Shown piece by piece: positions 25,642 to 38,000 of a DNA stretch of 64,000 nt. Numbering within the stretch: position 1 is the first letter of the stretch; each line of letters starts with the position of its first letter. The translations under genes and the position numbers were made by a program. The notes below the pieces were generated by a model, which ran no database searches, was not told where the DNA came from, and saw only the letters and a program-made list of their open reading frames with translations. The DNA comes from Candidatus Rifleibacteriota bacterium (GTDB lineage Bacteria; Muiribacteriota; Ozemobacteria; Ozemobacterales; Ozemobacteraceae): NCBI GenBank assembly GCA_015233565.1, contig JADFXM010000020.1, positions 56,692-120,691 on the forward strand, written 5' to 3'.

Positions 25642-28449
25642 CTATTTTAAAGGATTTCCCTCTTTATCGATGAGAACAACATCCCCAAAATTTAGCTCTT
25701 TTAAGCCATGTTCAATTTTCTTGTAATCACCAACCAGCAGGAAAAAGGACTTTTCAACTTTGGCCCAATCAGATGAGGTTTTATTCACTTTTTCCAACTC
25801 CATTCCTTTGACCTCTTTGTATTCACGATTGAGTTCATCCAGAGGAAGGTTTAAGCTCTTCAATTCGGAATACTTCGAAACCAGCGATGAAAGCTTCTCA
25901 AAACCTTGCGCAAATCCACGGAGTTTTCTCTCTTTAGTGGCAGAAAATTCTTCAGAAGTAATTGGCTTTTTTCCACCGATTCCTTCAAGCTCCTTTATAA
26001 ACTCAATCATTGCTTCCTTAGTCTTATCTCCTTGAATCAGGCTTCTTGCAATCCAACACCCCGCATAATTAAGAGACATCAGAGCCGACCTGACGTTATA
26101 AGTAAATCCCTTGTTTTCGCGGATATTCAAAGTTAATCGGGTTCCAAAACCACCGCTTCCCCAAACAGTATCAGCCACTGAAAGAGGATAATAACATTCA
26201 TCAGCTCTTTTTGGCCCAGGAAGTACTTGATTCACATGTGTTTGAGCAGAATCCTGGCGATCTACCACGTAAATCTTTTTGGCATCATAGGGTTTAACTT
26301 CCGGAAGTTCCAATTTACCTATATTCCCAACTTTCCAGGATTTAAATACTTTTTCGGTGATTTGTTTTGCTTCATCTAATGTGATTTGCCCGGCAAACAC
26401 GATGTAAGACCCGCTTGCGACCCAATTTTCATCATGGAATTTAACCACATCATCATGATTCAGATTTTTTACCGACCCAGTGAAACCCAGCGCAGGATGA
26501 CCGTAGGGATGCTCTTTTCCAAACGCAAGAATCGATGTCAAACGTGAGGAAAGATCAACTGGATCGCTCTCCATTTGCGAAATGTCACCAAGAATCAGTT
26601 TCCTCTCTCTTTCTATCTCTTCCTCGGGAACTGCTGGATTCATGACTACATCGGCAACAATCTCCATCGCTGGTTCAAGATTTCGTTTGAGAACTTCAAA
26701 CTGAAGAATGGCTGTTTCTCTCCCACAGGATGCTCCAAGGCTCGTTCCAAGATTCGAAAGTTGTTCATCGATTTCTAAAGCTTTCCGAGTCTTACTTCCC
26801 TTGCGCATAACATTCATCGTTAAATTTGCAAGCCCCTCTTTCCCCTTGGCTTCTCTAAAACTCCCGGCTTTTGAAGAAAGACCTACGGCTACTTTTGGAA
26901 GCTCGTTTCTTTCAATAACAATCACTTCCAGCCCGTTTTCCAAAACTGCCGATTTTGCAGTAGGAGCTTCGAAATCTTTGTCAGAACCAAATGCAGGGGG
27001 CTTTCCACGGTCCAGATCGGTTTTCTCAACTCTTCCGGATGGTTCAGGAAAAAATCTGATCTTCAACCTTTTTGTGTTGTTAATCCATCTGTCAAAGGAA
27101 TTTTTTACATCTTCTGAATTCGGCGTTTGATAACGTAAAAAGTTTTCTTCAAATTTTCCTGGATCTCCGAGGTATGTGTTGTACTGATTCAATTGATCAG
27201 CTTTTCCGCCAAAACCGCCCAGTTTTTCAAGGTTCGAAACAAAAATATACTCAATTCTCGTTTTAATCCTTTCTAACTCTTCTTTTGTAGGACCATTTTT
27301 AGCCAATTCGCTGATAATATTATCGATTGTTTTTTCCACAACTTTGTAATCGCTTCCCTCTCGCAACGTTGCTTCAATTGCAAATTCTCCGGAAATTTCA
27401 TTAGAATCCTGGACAGCTGAAACTGTTGTACAAAGTTGTTTATCATAAACCAGCTCTTTCGTAAGCCTTGATGAAAGCCCATTAGAAAGAACCAGAGAGG
27501 CTAGATCCAGCTCCGCATCATCCTTGTCAAAATAAGCTGGAGACGGCCAAACCATAATTATTCTTGTCTGTGGGACACGGTCATTAACTTCGATTATCTT
27601 TTCTTCGTTAATTGAAGGAATAAACTTCCGGGGACGAGCTAAAGGCGGCCCCGATGGAATACACCCATAATATTTGGCAACAAGTTTTTTTGCTTCGGCT
27701 GGGTCGAAATCCCCGGCTATAACTAATGATATATTGTTTGGGGTATAGTACTGTTTGAAAAAAGCCTTAACATCCTCAAGGCTCGCATTTATCAAATCTT
27801 CATGAGAACCAATTACAGGCCACGAATAAGGATGAGTGGGCGGGTAAAGATTCGCAGGTAGAATCTCCCGAATTCGTCCGTATGGAGCATTGTCCAATCC
27901 CATTCTCCGCTCATTTCGGACAACTTCTCTTTGATTATCCAGATTTTTTTGATCCAAATAGTCAATTAAAGTTGCCAGACGATCTGATTCTAACCACAGC
28001 ACATATTCCAGATTTCCAGATGGTACAGTATCAAAAAAATTGGTGCGATCACTTCCGGTGGTCCCGTTTATTCCCCCTTCCCGAACATTAGCACCGGCTT
28101 TTTCGATATAATTGAAATAACCGGCAGGAGCTATCTTTCCACCTGGCGCATTTTTTGAACCCTGAAACATTAGATGTTCAAAAAGATGGGCAAAACCTGT
28201 TTTCCCAGGTTTCTCGTTTTTTGACCCTACATGAACCCATTCATTAACATGAACAATCGGGAGCTTACGGTCAATATGAAGAATTACCTGGAGACCATTT
28301 GGAAGGACAAACTTTTCAAACTCAATCTTAGGAAGACTCTTTGCCTTCTCAAGTGGTGTTTTTTCCTCTTCGGACGCAATGGCTGAAAAAACAGTCCCAA
28401 AAGAAAGCGATAAAGATAAAATCCAGAGCAGAACACTTTTTGTTAACAT
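25642..28449 (-). CDS. M16-family zinc metallopeptidase
   Basis: A 935-residue exported peptidase with a signal peptide (about 1-25). The first half carries the inverted zinc motif HLFEH at residues 88-92, with the third ligand expected in the REVVRNERR segment near 174-180. The second half repeats the M16 fold without a zinc motif (from about residue 480, VLENGLEVIVIERNELPKVA), as in pitrilysin-like two-domain clamshell enzymes. Such proteins degrade peptides in the periplasm. It converges on the C25 peptidase, sharing the terminator, so the two exported peptidases are neighbours but separately transcribed. Confidence 0.93.
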   Translation of the reverse strand: MLTKSVLLWILSLSLSFGTVFSAIASEEEKTPLEKAKSLPKIEFEKFVLPNGLQVILHIDRKLPIVHVNEWVHVGSKNEKPGKTGFAHLFEHLMFQGSKNAPGGKIAPAGYFNYIEKAGANVREGGINGTTGSDRTNFFDTVPSGNLEYVLWLESDRLATLIDYLDQKNLDNQREVVRNERRMGLDNAPYGRIREILPANLYPPTHPYSWPVIGSHEDLINASLEDVKAFFKQYYTPNNISLVIAGDFDPAEAKKLVAKYYGCIPSGPPLARPRKFIPSINEEKIIEVNDRVPQTRIIMVWPSPAYFDKDDAELDLASLVLSNGLSSRLTKELVYDKQLCTTVSAVQDSNEISGEFAIEATLREGSDYKVVEKTIDNIISELAKNGPTKEELERIKTRIEYIFVSNLEKLGGFGGKADQLNQYNTYLGDPGKFEENFLRYQTPNSEDVKNSFDRWINNTKRLKIRFFPEPSGRVEKTDLDRGKPPAFGSDKDFEAPTAKSAVLENGLEVIVIERNELPKVAVGLSSKAGSFREAKGKEGLANLTMNVMRKGSKTRKALEIDEQLSNLGTSLGASCGRETAILQFEVLKRNLEPAMEIVADVVMNPAVPEEEIERERKLILGDISQMESDPVDLSSRLTSILAFGKEHPYGHPALGFTGSVKNLNHDDVVKFHDENWVASGSYIVFAGQITLDEAKQITEKVFKSWKVGNIGKLELPEVKPYDAKKIYVVDRQDSAQTHVNQVLPGPKRADECYYPLSVADTVWGSGGFGTRLTLNIRENKGFTYNVRSALMSLNYAGCWIARSLIQGDKTKEAMIEFIKELEGIGGKKPITSEEFSATKERKLRGFAQGFEKLSSLVSKYSELKSLNLPLDELNREYKEVKGMELEKVNKTSSDWAKVEKSFFLLVGDYKKIEHGLKELNFGDVVLIDKEGNPLK

Positions 28450-28950
28450 TCCCTATCCTTTCAAAAAATTTTGTAATAGTGAATTTTTGAACATTTTGTG
28501 AAAAATTCCAAAATTCAAAAAAAAGTCGAGTAATTTTAACTTCACATTTTTTCTTTAGCAATCCTTTTCAGAATAAAATTTATGTATAATGGAGAAACAT
28601 GCAAAATTAGATAATCTTTGTTTTCAAATTTCGGAAACTTGAGATGAGCTACATTGCCCTAGTCCACCATCACAATTGAATTTAGCGAATCCAAAATTGA
28701 TGCGTCATCAATAACAGCAAACCTTCGAGAAAAGTGATATTATAAGTTCATCTGTGACTAAGGACTAGCTCCAGATTATTGAGGTTGGAAAACTATCTTC
28801 AGCTGAACACTTATGAAATTTACCTCGAAAGACTATAGAAACATCTCGAATTTTTCAAAACAGAAACCCGTCAGATCGTATAGAAGCACTCCACAAAATC
28901 CAAAAACAAAGAAAACGCTAATTTTCCAATATCTAAAAACAGGTGAATAA
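28450..28950. other. Intergenic region between the M16 peptidase and moxR
   Basis: A divergent, A+T-rich spacer of 501 nt. I see no coding-like ORF, no strong hairpin and no promoter I would defend. A possible AGGTG ribosome-binding site lies just before the moxR ATG. Confidence 0.45.
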
Positions 28951-29991
28951 ATGACAGAACAAAAATTTTCCCTTGGGCTACTTCCTCCTGATGAAATAGA
29001 ATCCGCGACAAACATCCTCTTTAAATTATTAAATGAACTAAATAGATTATTGTTGGGAAGATCCGATCTTCACAAGTTAGTAATTATCGGTATTTTAAGC
29101 CAGGGCCATATACTTCTGGAAGGCGTTCCAGGCGTTGGAAAGACAGCTCTTGTAAAAGTTTTGTGCCACTTACTGGGTTTGGATGGCAAAAGAATTCAAT
29201 TTACCCCGGATTTAATGCCAGGAGACATCTTAGGAACCCACATTTTGCAAGAAAAATCAGATGGAACGCGAGAAATGCAATTTCAAACCGGTCCAATTTT
29301 CACCAATATTCTGCTTGCTGACGAAATAAACCGGGCCTCCCCCAAAACCCAATCCGCCCTTCTGGAAGCCATGCAGGAAAAATCAGTAACTTTAATGGGA
29401 AAAACCAGAACCCTGCCCTCCCCTTTTTTTGTTTTGGCTTCCCAGAACCCGATTGAAATGGAAGGAACTTATCCTTTGCCTGAAGCACAGTTAGACCGCT
29501 TCATGTTCAAACTAAGCGTTGGAAACGCCGAAGCTTCAACTCTTGAAAGAATCATTTCTGAAAGACGAAGAGGAGAAACTCCGGCCCCCGAATTTCGGAT
29601 CAATAAAGACGAAATACAAAAACTTTTTGAAATTCATGAAAAAATCATTCTGCCTAAACCGGTTGCAAAGTATATTTCAAGACTCGTTGCAGCAACTCAC
29701 CCAAAAGAAAAACACTCTTCAGATTTTGTCCAAAAAAACGTGGCTTATGGGGCTTCCCCGCGGGCAGCAATAGCTATTGCAGAAGCTGCAAGAGCTGAAG
29801 CTCTATTCCAAAAACGCCCGACAGTAGGATTTGAAGATGTTAAGATGGTTTGCACAGCAGTATTGAACCACAGAATTATTTTAAACTACCAGGCAAAATT
29901 TGAAGGAATTACTTCCGAAGCAATAATAAATGATATTCTAAAAAATCAGGAAAATAATAATCTCAATCTTCCTGAAGAAATCAGTCTCTAA
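28951..29991 (+). CDS. MoxR-family AAA+ ATPase
   Basis: A 346-residue AAA+ ATPase. Walker A GVPGVGKT is at residues 58-65; Walker B ILLADEINRA, sensor 1 in LASQNPIEMEGTYPLPEAQ and the C-terminal lid helix bundle are all present. MoxR proteins are chaperones that act with von Willebrand A proteins to assemble or activate complexes. They normally sit directly upstream of DUF58 and BatA-type genes; here the gene stands alone, and a matching DUF58/vWA cluster without MoxR begins at 51591. I infer that the two are functional partners. Confidence 0.93.
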   Translation: MTEQKFSLGLLPPDEIESATNILFKLLNELNRLLLGRSDLHKLVIIGILSQGHILLEGVPGVGKTALVKVLCHLLGLDGKRIQFTPDLMPGDILGTHILQEKSDGTREMQFQTGPIFTNILLADEINRASPKTQSALLEAMQEKSVTLMGKTRTLPSPFFVLASQNPIEMEGTYPLPEAQLDRFMFKLSVGNAEASTLERIISERRRGETPAPEFRINKDEIQKLFEIHEKIILPKPVAKYISRLVAATHPKEKHSSDFVQKNVAYGASPRAAIAIAEAARAEALFQKRPTVGFEDVKMVCTAVLNHRIILNYQAKFEGITSEAIINDILKNQENNNLNLPEEISL

Positions 29992-30619
29992 TTATATTGC
30001 ATCGAATGTTCAATTTGCGTATTCTCAATTGATGCACTGTTGAAGCTAATCAAAAGGTAAAAATGGACGATATTTCAAAAAATGGCACTAAACTTCTGAA
30101 ACAGTCTTCAACAGAGATTTTTATTCTAATGAAATACTAGCTACGCACTTTTTGAAAAGTCGCTTTCTTTTTATTTTCTAGTGCTGATTTTAGATCATCC
30201 TCTCGTTGGAACATCAGCTGCATCTTGATAATTTCAGAATTCCTGGTATCGATGGTTTGCATTTTCTCGGAAAATAGCTTCAAAAGGTATTTTCCTTATT
30301 TTGGAATACTTTTCGGTTGGATTTTACTCTGAGACCAACATTCATAAAAATAAATCAGAAGATGACTTCCAAAGCAACTTGGTGATTCATTAATCGAAAA
30401 AATGGTATCAAATTTAAATCCCTGAGGTTTTGAAATCTGAATTTAGGAAAATCAGTTATTTAAATTCTCTCATGAAAATTCAATTTGTCTTTTTTCCGGG
30501 GAAAAAAACCTTGCACTCCCCAATCATGAATAACAAATTGTCGGAAATAGCTTCCCGAGGCCAACACCAGCCTGTGAAGGCTAACGATACTGAGAAAATA
30601 CTTTTTGGTCCAATGCCGC
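29992..30619. other. Intergenic region with repeat copy A and decayed coding remnant
   Basis: This 628-nt spacer has no intact gene. Its middle is one arm of a long inverted repeat (see 30230-30446). On the minus strand that arm and the 100 nt beyond it read as a broken protein: fragments such as WSQSKIQPKSIPK, then after a stop LFSEKMQTIDTRNSEI, then FQREDDLKSALENKKKA, which suggests a pseudogene of an unidentified protein. Confidence 0.5.
30230..30446 (-). repeat. Long inverted repeat, copy A (decayed coding remnant)
   Basis: The reverse complement of this 217-nt segment aligns almost without gaps to 40331-40546, with about 27 mismatches by eye (roughly 87% identity). Shared blocks include GATACCATTTTTTCGATT, CCGAAAAGTATTCCAAAAT and ATCGATACCAGGAATTCTGA. 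Both copies translate to related peptides broken by stops. The two copies face each other across 9.9 kb. Confidence 0.85.
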
Positions 30620-31822
30620 TTACTGAACTGGAACTTTTTGCCACCAACCCTTTTCCAAGTCCTTCATGTAAAATTCAGCTTCAACATATACATCAAGAAA
30701 TCCATTTTTGGCAGCACTTTTCGGAATTGAAACTGTTCCGCCAGATAAAATCGATTTAACTTCTTTTCCATCAGAATTCAAATAAGAAACTTTATTGGGT
30801 TGAATTGATTTTCCACCTTTATTCTTAAACTCTACAACATAACAATCACCTTGTGGAATGGCGGAAGCTACTGGTTGATGAGGGAAACCAAGCACTGATT
30901 CAATTCGTTTAGCAGGACAACAACGATAGGCTGATTTTCCTTCAGTTGTGTGAAAATCTTTCGGGTGGTCTCCATAGTTATCCTGATAAATGAAGACTAT
31001 TTTACCTTCCTTGTTTTTTCCATAACCGACCATTGAAACACAATGGTCAGCAAGCAAAAATGTAAAGGTTGGATCATACTCTATCTTGGTCATGAGAATT
31101 CCAAAATGGTGCAAAGCCTTGACTAGATCAAGTTCGTATTCATTCGTTCGTCCCATTTTTCTTTTGTCATAAAACCATGAATCTTCCATTGGGTACATCC
31201 CAGGTTTAAAATCCCATTTAAGATTCGGAACGAAAGGATCAACAAGAGTTTCTTCTGTAACTGAAGTGAGAACTTTTCCATATCCCCTTATCATAGTTGG
31301 AATAAATTCCCTATGAACCGGATCGAAGGGCAATACTGGATATGCAAGCCGATTCTTTGCTGATCTGGTCAAATATGCAACTTCCATGGGGCGCGGATTA
31401 AAACCATTTTCCATCTGCTTATTAAAGATGTTTTCATACGAACCAAGTTTCCAACCATATTGCAGCGCCCACCAGTCACAGTTCGTTGAAGCAGCAAATG
31501 CAAGGCAACACCACACTGGATTCGATTCACTGAATTTCCAATGCTTTTCCGGGCTAAGAGTCTTCAACTCTTCAATTCTTTCTTTTGATTCTTCCTGGCA
31601 TTTATGTGGAAGTTGATCCCACATCGGAAGCAAATAAACTTCAGTGAAATCTTTCGTGGGATCACAGGGATCCGTTGGTACATACGCAGCGATTAATGGG
31701 CTCCTTAAACCGATAACAAGAAAAAAGGAAATGCATAGAAGAACTAACTTCCTGGAAAAAAGGGAGGGAATTATGTTCTTTGATAACCTTGCTTCAGATG
31801 CCAAAACTTCAAGGGTTTCCAT
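30620..31822 (-). CDS. Secreted papain-fold (C1-like) cysteine peptidase, putative
   Basis: A 400-residue protein with an N-terminal hydrophobic segment (about 24-46), long for a signal peptide because about 23 residues precede it. Papain-like elements appear in the right order: NPVWCCLAFAAST (candidate catalytic C105 or C106, compare CWAFA in papains), DHCVSMVGYG (candidate H260, compare HAVLVVGYG), and YQDNYGDH (N282, compare KNSWG). The C-terminal 90 residues look like a beta-rich accessory domain. Two of the substitutions around the motifs are unusual, so activity is uncertain. AAAGGAT lies before the ATG. I know no named family for it. Confidence 0.6.
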   Translation of the reverse strand: METLEVLASEARLSKNIIPSLFSRKLVLLCISFFLVIGLRSPLIAAYVPTDPCDPTKDFTEVYLLPMWDQLPHKCQEESKERIEELKTLSPEKHWKFSESNPVWCCLAFAASTNCDWWALQYGWKLGSYENIFNKQMENGFNPRPMEVAYLTRSAKNRLAYPVLPFDPVHREFIPTMIRGYGKVLTSVTEETLVDPFVPNLKWDFKPGMYPMEDSWFYDKRKMGRTNEYELDLVKALHHFGILMTKIEYDPTFTFLLADHCVSMVGYGKNKEGKIVFIYQDNYGDHPKDFHTTEGKSAYRCCPAKRIESVLGFPHQPVASAIPQGDCYVVEFKNKGGKSIQPNKVSYLNSDGKEVKSILSGGTVSIPKSAAKNGFLDVYVEAEFYMKDLEKGWWQKVPVQ

Positions 31823-32054
31823 TTTAGTATCCTTTCACACTTAAAAGTTATTGTCTTCGAAAAAAAACTTTTTACCCAAAAATCGGTGTCATTTGGACGT
31901 TGATTGGACTATTCACAAATTTTATTAATACCAGCGTTTATATTCAACTTTTCTCTTCATTTTTTCCTCTAAAATTAAAATAATTTCGTTAATTATACTA
32001 AAAAGGACAGAATGTGGGAAGGATTTTTCATTTTATAAAAATAGCTTCTTGCTT

Positions 32055-35000
32055 TCAAGCTGAACAATCAAAATACCCTCTAACTGACCTAGTTTTCCCT
32101 TTTATCGGAGGCATCTGAAGTATTTTGAAACTATCCAACACATGGGGAAAATTTGCTTGTATTAGCTCATAAGTCTTAGATTCTATAACTATCCCGCCCT
32201 TTTCATCTCCATCAGATCCAGTAAGGTTGCCACTTGAATCAAGCTTTACAGAAATATCACACAGACGAGAGGCCAGATTGACTGTATCACCAAGTACAGT
32301 GTATTCACTTCTCATGGTACCGGATCCCATGATTCCGGCAATAACAGGGCCACTGACAACTCCGATTCCCTGAATGCATTCAAGAGATTCATCTATTTCA
32401 AAAGCTTGGGTTTGCATAATTTTTGCTGCTTTCAAAGCTGCAAAAGCGGCCTGCTCTGTACCACCCAGTTTACGGGGATGAAAAACCCCTAAAATTTTAT
32501 CCCCAATGAATTTTTCTATTGTTCCACCATTTTCCAGAATTATCCTGGACATTTTAGAAGAATATGCATTCAGGCGTTCCATGAGTATTTCCGGAGGGAG
32601 TTTTTCAATCTGTTTCTTGAATCCTGAAAGCCCTGAAAAAAGTATGGTGACCTCTAGATTTTCACCTCTTTGGGCGATTCGCTCCAAGGACTGATCTTTT
32701 GCCGCTAGTTGTACTGATTCAGAAACGAATTTTCTCAGCCGTTCTCTTTCATAAACACCGTCAACCATTCGATTAAAAGCCTGAGAAAGCATGTAAAAAT
32801 CGATTTGATCATATTCCGGAAGGCGAGCCGTAAAATCATCGTGCAGTATTTTTTTTGCCTCCTCCCCAAGTTTTCCTATTGGCTCGAGAAATGATCTGGA
32901 TATTTGAATTGCCAAAAAAGTGCCGAAAATCAAAAAAACAACTAACAACAATTGATAATTAAAAGCTTTCTGGTTCTCGCTTTCCAGCACCCTTCCAATA
33001 GGGATTGACGCTGATAAAATCCGTTCTTTCATAAATTGCCCAGGGTAGAAACATTCAATCCTCTGATCTTCTTTCTTTCCGGAAATTTGAAAAACTGTTG
33101 ATTCTGAAACATCTGCAATTTTTGAATTAATTGCATTTTCGACATTATCAAAATCCCGAATCGGAATCATTACTTGATAACTGGAAGGGGATTCCCGAAT
33201 AAGCTTGAAGAATGGATAACATCCAGTTTCAAATTGGGACTCACGATTTCTAATGTTTACATTCAAATTATTGTTCCGGAATAAGCAGCTTAAAATGTCC
33301 TTATCCAGTGCATCTGAAGAAAACTCAAGCGTTCCGAAAATTGCAGGAGTCTTCTTGTACATGATTATTCGCTGGAAACAATAGGAATCATTACTCACTC
33401 CAGCAGCCAAAAAACGAGTAATAAGAACGGGCGCATTCAGTAATTTAGCACTGATTTCTGCTGAAATAAGAAACTGAAAAAGCGGTCGAACCTCTTCTGC
33501 CAAAGCCTCCTCAACGATATTATCATTCGGTTTGCCTTGAGTTTTTATTGGAGGTGTAAAACCCGAATCAAATTTATTGAGTGTTTTACTCATTAAAATT
33601 TTAAACATAACTCCGGATAAATTGTTAGAACCAATATCCAAAATCCCTCCAAGACCTATTATAAAACTTTTGGGACAATACAACATAAATCCGGAGTTAG
33701 AGACCCCAAATCTATTACACCATGAGTCAATTTTTAAACTCAACTGCTCCGCCACTTTTGAGGCCTTATCCAAACTTAGTTTTGCAAGAGTAAAAATCAT
33801 TTTCGGTAAAATTTTCAAATCTAAAATGAAGTTTGTAACCGAGCAAAAATAGGACAATTGAATTTCCCTTCCCCTGTCGATAGTAGAAAGTTTTTCAATT
33901 AATGATTCCTTTGAACTTTGAAGCAAATATTCCCTGAGCTCGTGGGAAACACGTTCTATTGAAAGAGAAGTTGAAAGTAACAGCAGAGTAATTCCCAAAA
34001 ATATGGCAAGTACAAGTTGATTTTTTAAAGAAACCTTTACAACATCCCCAAAAACAGCCGACCGTAAACATAGATGAATTCCAACCAAACTCCATATTGC
34101 GAAAAACAGCAAAATAATTATTTCCAACAAGCGAAAACTACTTTCTTCATGAAAGTTCTCGCTTGCCATATATACCCGGTACTCAACGTTTGATAAGATT
34201 TCTTTCGCTAGTCCAATACAATTTCCGAAATATTGAACTGAAAAGAGCTGTTTTTCACCAAAGAGAAACCGTTTGATTTCCACATTTTCCGTGAGTTTGG
34301 GGTGCAAAAAAATCTTTCTCTTGTTCTCAGACTGAAATGAAACTCCGGCCGAAATTCCCTTTTGAGAAAGGTTCTCTACTGCACAGTCAGCACCTCTTTC
34401 GGGAGAAAAATCATCTGCCTGAATAAAAATGAACAATCCCGAACTGAGAAACTGTTTGGAAAGTTCGTCCAAACCGAGATGACCTGTTTCAAACTTTGAG
34501 TTTTTCATTTTTAAATTGAAATAATCTAAAGGAAACCAGGAAAAAAAATGAGTTTTTCCCTCGATTTGGACCGGAATAAAATTACCATGTGACGTTCGGG
34601 AAAATTTTTCCCAATCGCTTGTTAAAAAAACAGACTTCAAGGTCTCAACATAATCCCAGTATAAGGGCTCTCTAGCTAAAACATTTAAACAGCTGAGCTG
34701 TATGCATCCGAAAGATTTTTCCAATAATGAATCAGCCAGATTTAAATTTAAGCCACCTGAAGATATCAATGATTTTTTCATTAAATCGGATAGAAAAACC
34801 GGATTCTTAATTCTGGATTCAAACAATCGCCAGCTTAAGCTCGGAAATTTTTCTACAAGTTTTTCCATTCTTTTTTTCAAAGTGTTGTAACGGTCATTAG
34901 AATTTTGGAACTCTTCAGAAATATTAGCAATGTATCGCTGGATATATTCCGAGATTTGCTGCTTGGGATCGATTGTTTTTTCAAATTGCTTCATTTCATC

Positions 35001-38000
35001 GGTCAGTTTTGCGTTAATTTGAGCCCTATTACTGGCATTTTCTTCCTCTTGAAGTGAGGAATAAAGCGTCCAAGTGAAAGTTAAGGGAATTACCCAAAGA
35101 AGGAACATCGCAATTCCTTGAGGCAAGCTTTTTTTTGTTCGAATTTCCTCCCTTTTGGAAGAAAGCTCACGTTTTAAAGTTTGTACATTTTCACCAAAGG
35201 AAGGTTTGAATAAAGATTGGGAGGGGGTTTGAAAGTTTTGGTCAGTAAATGCATTGTCAAAAACTTCCCATGTCATTTCCCCGTGAAAAGGAACCAGAGG
35301 GGAAAAAGACTCCTGAATGGATGAAGCATCCCTGACTGGCTTCGAACAAACAATGCGCGTTGAAATTCCTTTTTTTGAAAGAGCTTCCAATTCCGCTGCC
35401 CGATTCATTGGCGCCCCAAGAAAAGCCAGATCAAGCTTAACTTCTTCATCGCCAACCATTCCGGAAACCAAGGTTCCCATGTCAAGGCCTATTCCAATCT
35501 TATAATTAAATAACCCGTTTTCAGTCCTTTGGAAATTAATCTCAGCTAATTTACACATCATCTCCTTTGAAGCGGAAAGCGCTCTTTGTACAACTGAAGG
35601 CCCTAATGGTGCGGGAAGAAAAATGGCCTGAATTGCATCCCCGATAAAGCGTTCAATGTCTCCTCCATGGCGTTTGATAATCTCGCCCATTTCCTGAGTA
35701 TGTTTATTTATCATTGAAAAAATAGCCTCTGGGGGATTTTTTTCTGAATGGGTAGTAAAGTCCCGAATGTCGCAAACAAGCGCAACAGCTTGGACTGATC
35801 GTGCTTTCCACTCTAGAGTCTGCCCGGATTTAGTAATTGCCTTCAAAACCTGGTCTGAAACAAAACGACCCATTACTTCCCTTTCTCGAAGCTTTTCTGT
35901 CATACTATCAAGTATTTTTCCGGTTTCTTCGATTTCGTCACCCCGTCTTTGTACAACCCGAATTTGATAATCTCCTAAAGAAGCGCTGTCCAAAGCCCGA
36001 ATCATTTTCCTGATTGGTGAGCCAAGCCATTCAGCCAGAAAATAAGCCCCTGAAAGAGAAAAAAGTGCGAACAATAACAAAACTATAAGACCCTGGTTAC
36101 GCGCTTTTATCAAAGCAGCAAAGAGAGGTTTCAAAGAAACCCCCGCAGTAATTGCAGCTCCCGAAATCTTATTGCTCTTTATTGTTATTTGTAGCCGATC
36201 AGAAAAAATTTCCTCAGATTTCTGGAAATTTAATAATTTCTGAGAAATAGTTACTCCTTCGTGATCACCCGCAGCTGTAATAGACTGATAAAAATTACCT
36301 TTTTTCTCAAAAGCCGCGAAATAAGGGTTCATCTCTCTGAAGGATCGAACTTCCGAAAAATCACGCCAGTTTGTACCAGTTCTTTCCCCTCGGTTTATTT
36401 CCAAATAAATTTCTGGAATGAATTCTTTGAGATATTGACGTTGGGCTTTTTCCTGGTTCCAGATAAAAGTTGATATCGCATAAAGCTTTCCATTCCGCAA
36501 AGTTCGATTAAAGTACCGAATAGTATTTTTCGAACCCATTGAATAATGGAAGAGAGAATTCGAAACAACCGGATAACTTTTGTCATTGCGAAACATATTA
36601 AAGGAGGCAATCTTCAACAATGCAGGGCCAAGTTCTTTCTCCGGAAGTTCGGACCGAAAAATTCCAGAATCAACTGCCCTGAAATAACTCGCTGTTTTTG
36701 AGGCAACTTCCCCCGTAACTGATTCGTCAAACCATAAAATTTCATTTCCCTTACAATCCAAAATGTGAAGAATAAGAGGAGCCACGCTGGTTTGAAGCAA
36801 ACTTGATTTTATATTTCTTTCAAATGCTCTTTTTTCTTCCTTTTTTAAACTGCATTTATTCAGAGAATCGCAGAAATTCGGACTATTTGTCAGCCCGCTG
36901 CAATAACGCCAGGATTTAATATCCAATTTCGTGATTCCACTTTCAATCCTCTCGGCAAGATTTTCCAACCCATTTCTTAATGCAAAAGTCATGGTTGTAG
37001 ATTTTACCCACATCAATCGTTCTTGAGAACAGATGCCCATTGTAAGTGGAGAGGCAATCAAAGCAAGAAACCAGAGCGCCAGGATCTCTCTGATTCCAAG
37101 TATTGGGCGCACTCCTCCAGATAGCCGGTACAAAATAAATGGAATCCAGAATAGAAAAAGAATGCACTTGTAAGTTTGGAAAACCTGCTCAAGAACAACA
37201 GGTTTTGTTTTTAATTTCTCTTCCAATAAAATACCGATTTTTCCAAGGGCAGGATTAATAGGGGTTGGGTACAGATTCCAATTATTTCCCGAAACAATTT
37301 CACCGATATTAACTGCTGGAGAACGCCATTCATCGTCGGAATGCTCACTTACTAAACTTAAACAATCTGCTTTTCCCAAATTCTCCTTTTCGGTCGATGG
37401 CAAAATCCGAATTGTCCTGGATATCTTTTTTGCCAAACGAACCGTCTCAAGGTTTTTGGCAGAAGGGAAAATATAAAACTTTGCCTTGGAACCGGCTTTC
37501 GGCGGAGGGAAAGAAATATATCCAGGCCAGAAATGGGCCTTTTTGAAAGTAGTTGGCCAATTTTGAAAAGCCGCTTTCAACGCTACTTTTTCCTGATCCA
37601 GGTTAGAGGGAAAAAAAAGAAAATATACCCCAACAGGACGATTTTTCCGCATAACAAAATCCCAGACCATTGTTTGGAACTCTCTTTGAAAAACAACATT
37701 AATCGCTTTTCCCTGAAACGAAAGATTGAAAATTTCCCGGGAAAGACCTTCTCCAAAAATAGTACGAAGCTTGGCAATGGTATTTTTGTTGTCCAGCTCG
37801 GAAGGCAGCCCATCATACTGAGCAACTAATTGTTGTGCGAGGTCAGTAAACAGCAGTTGTAAACTTTTTTCAAAACCATTTCCAGCACAAAAACCGGGAG
37901 CCTTTGTTGAGTCGCCTTCCGGAAAGTAAAATCCCCAGACTTTGGGAAGGGGTATTCCTCGAGGAAGAACCTTTCTAAGGACAGGAAAAAGTTCGCTCTG

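Noticed and set aside
29992..30050. TGCATC/GATGCA inverted repeat after moxR, considered as a terminator
   Set aside because: It is interrupted, A+T-rich and lacks a T run.
30430..30759. 109-codon plus-strand frame upstream of the papain-like gene
   Set aside because: It overlaps the minus-strand gene and repeat copy A, and its sequence is not coding-like.
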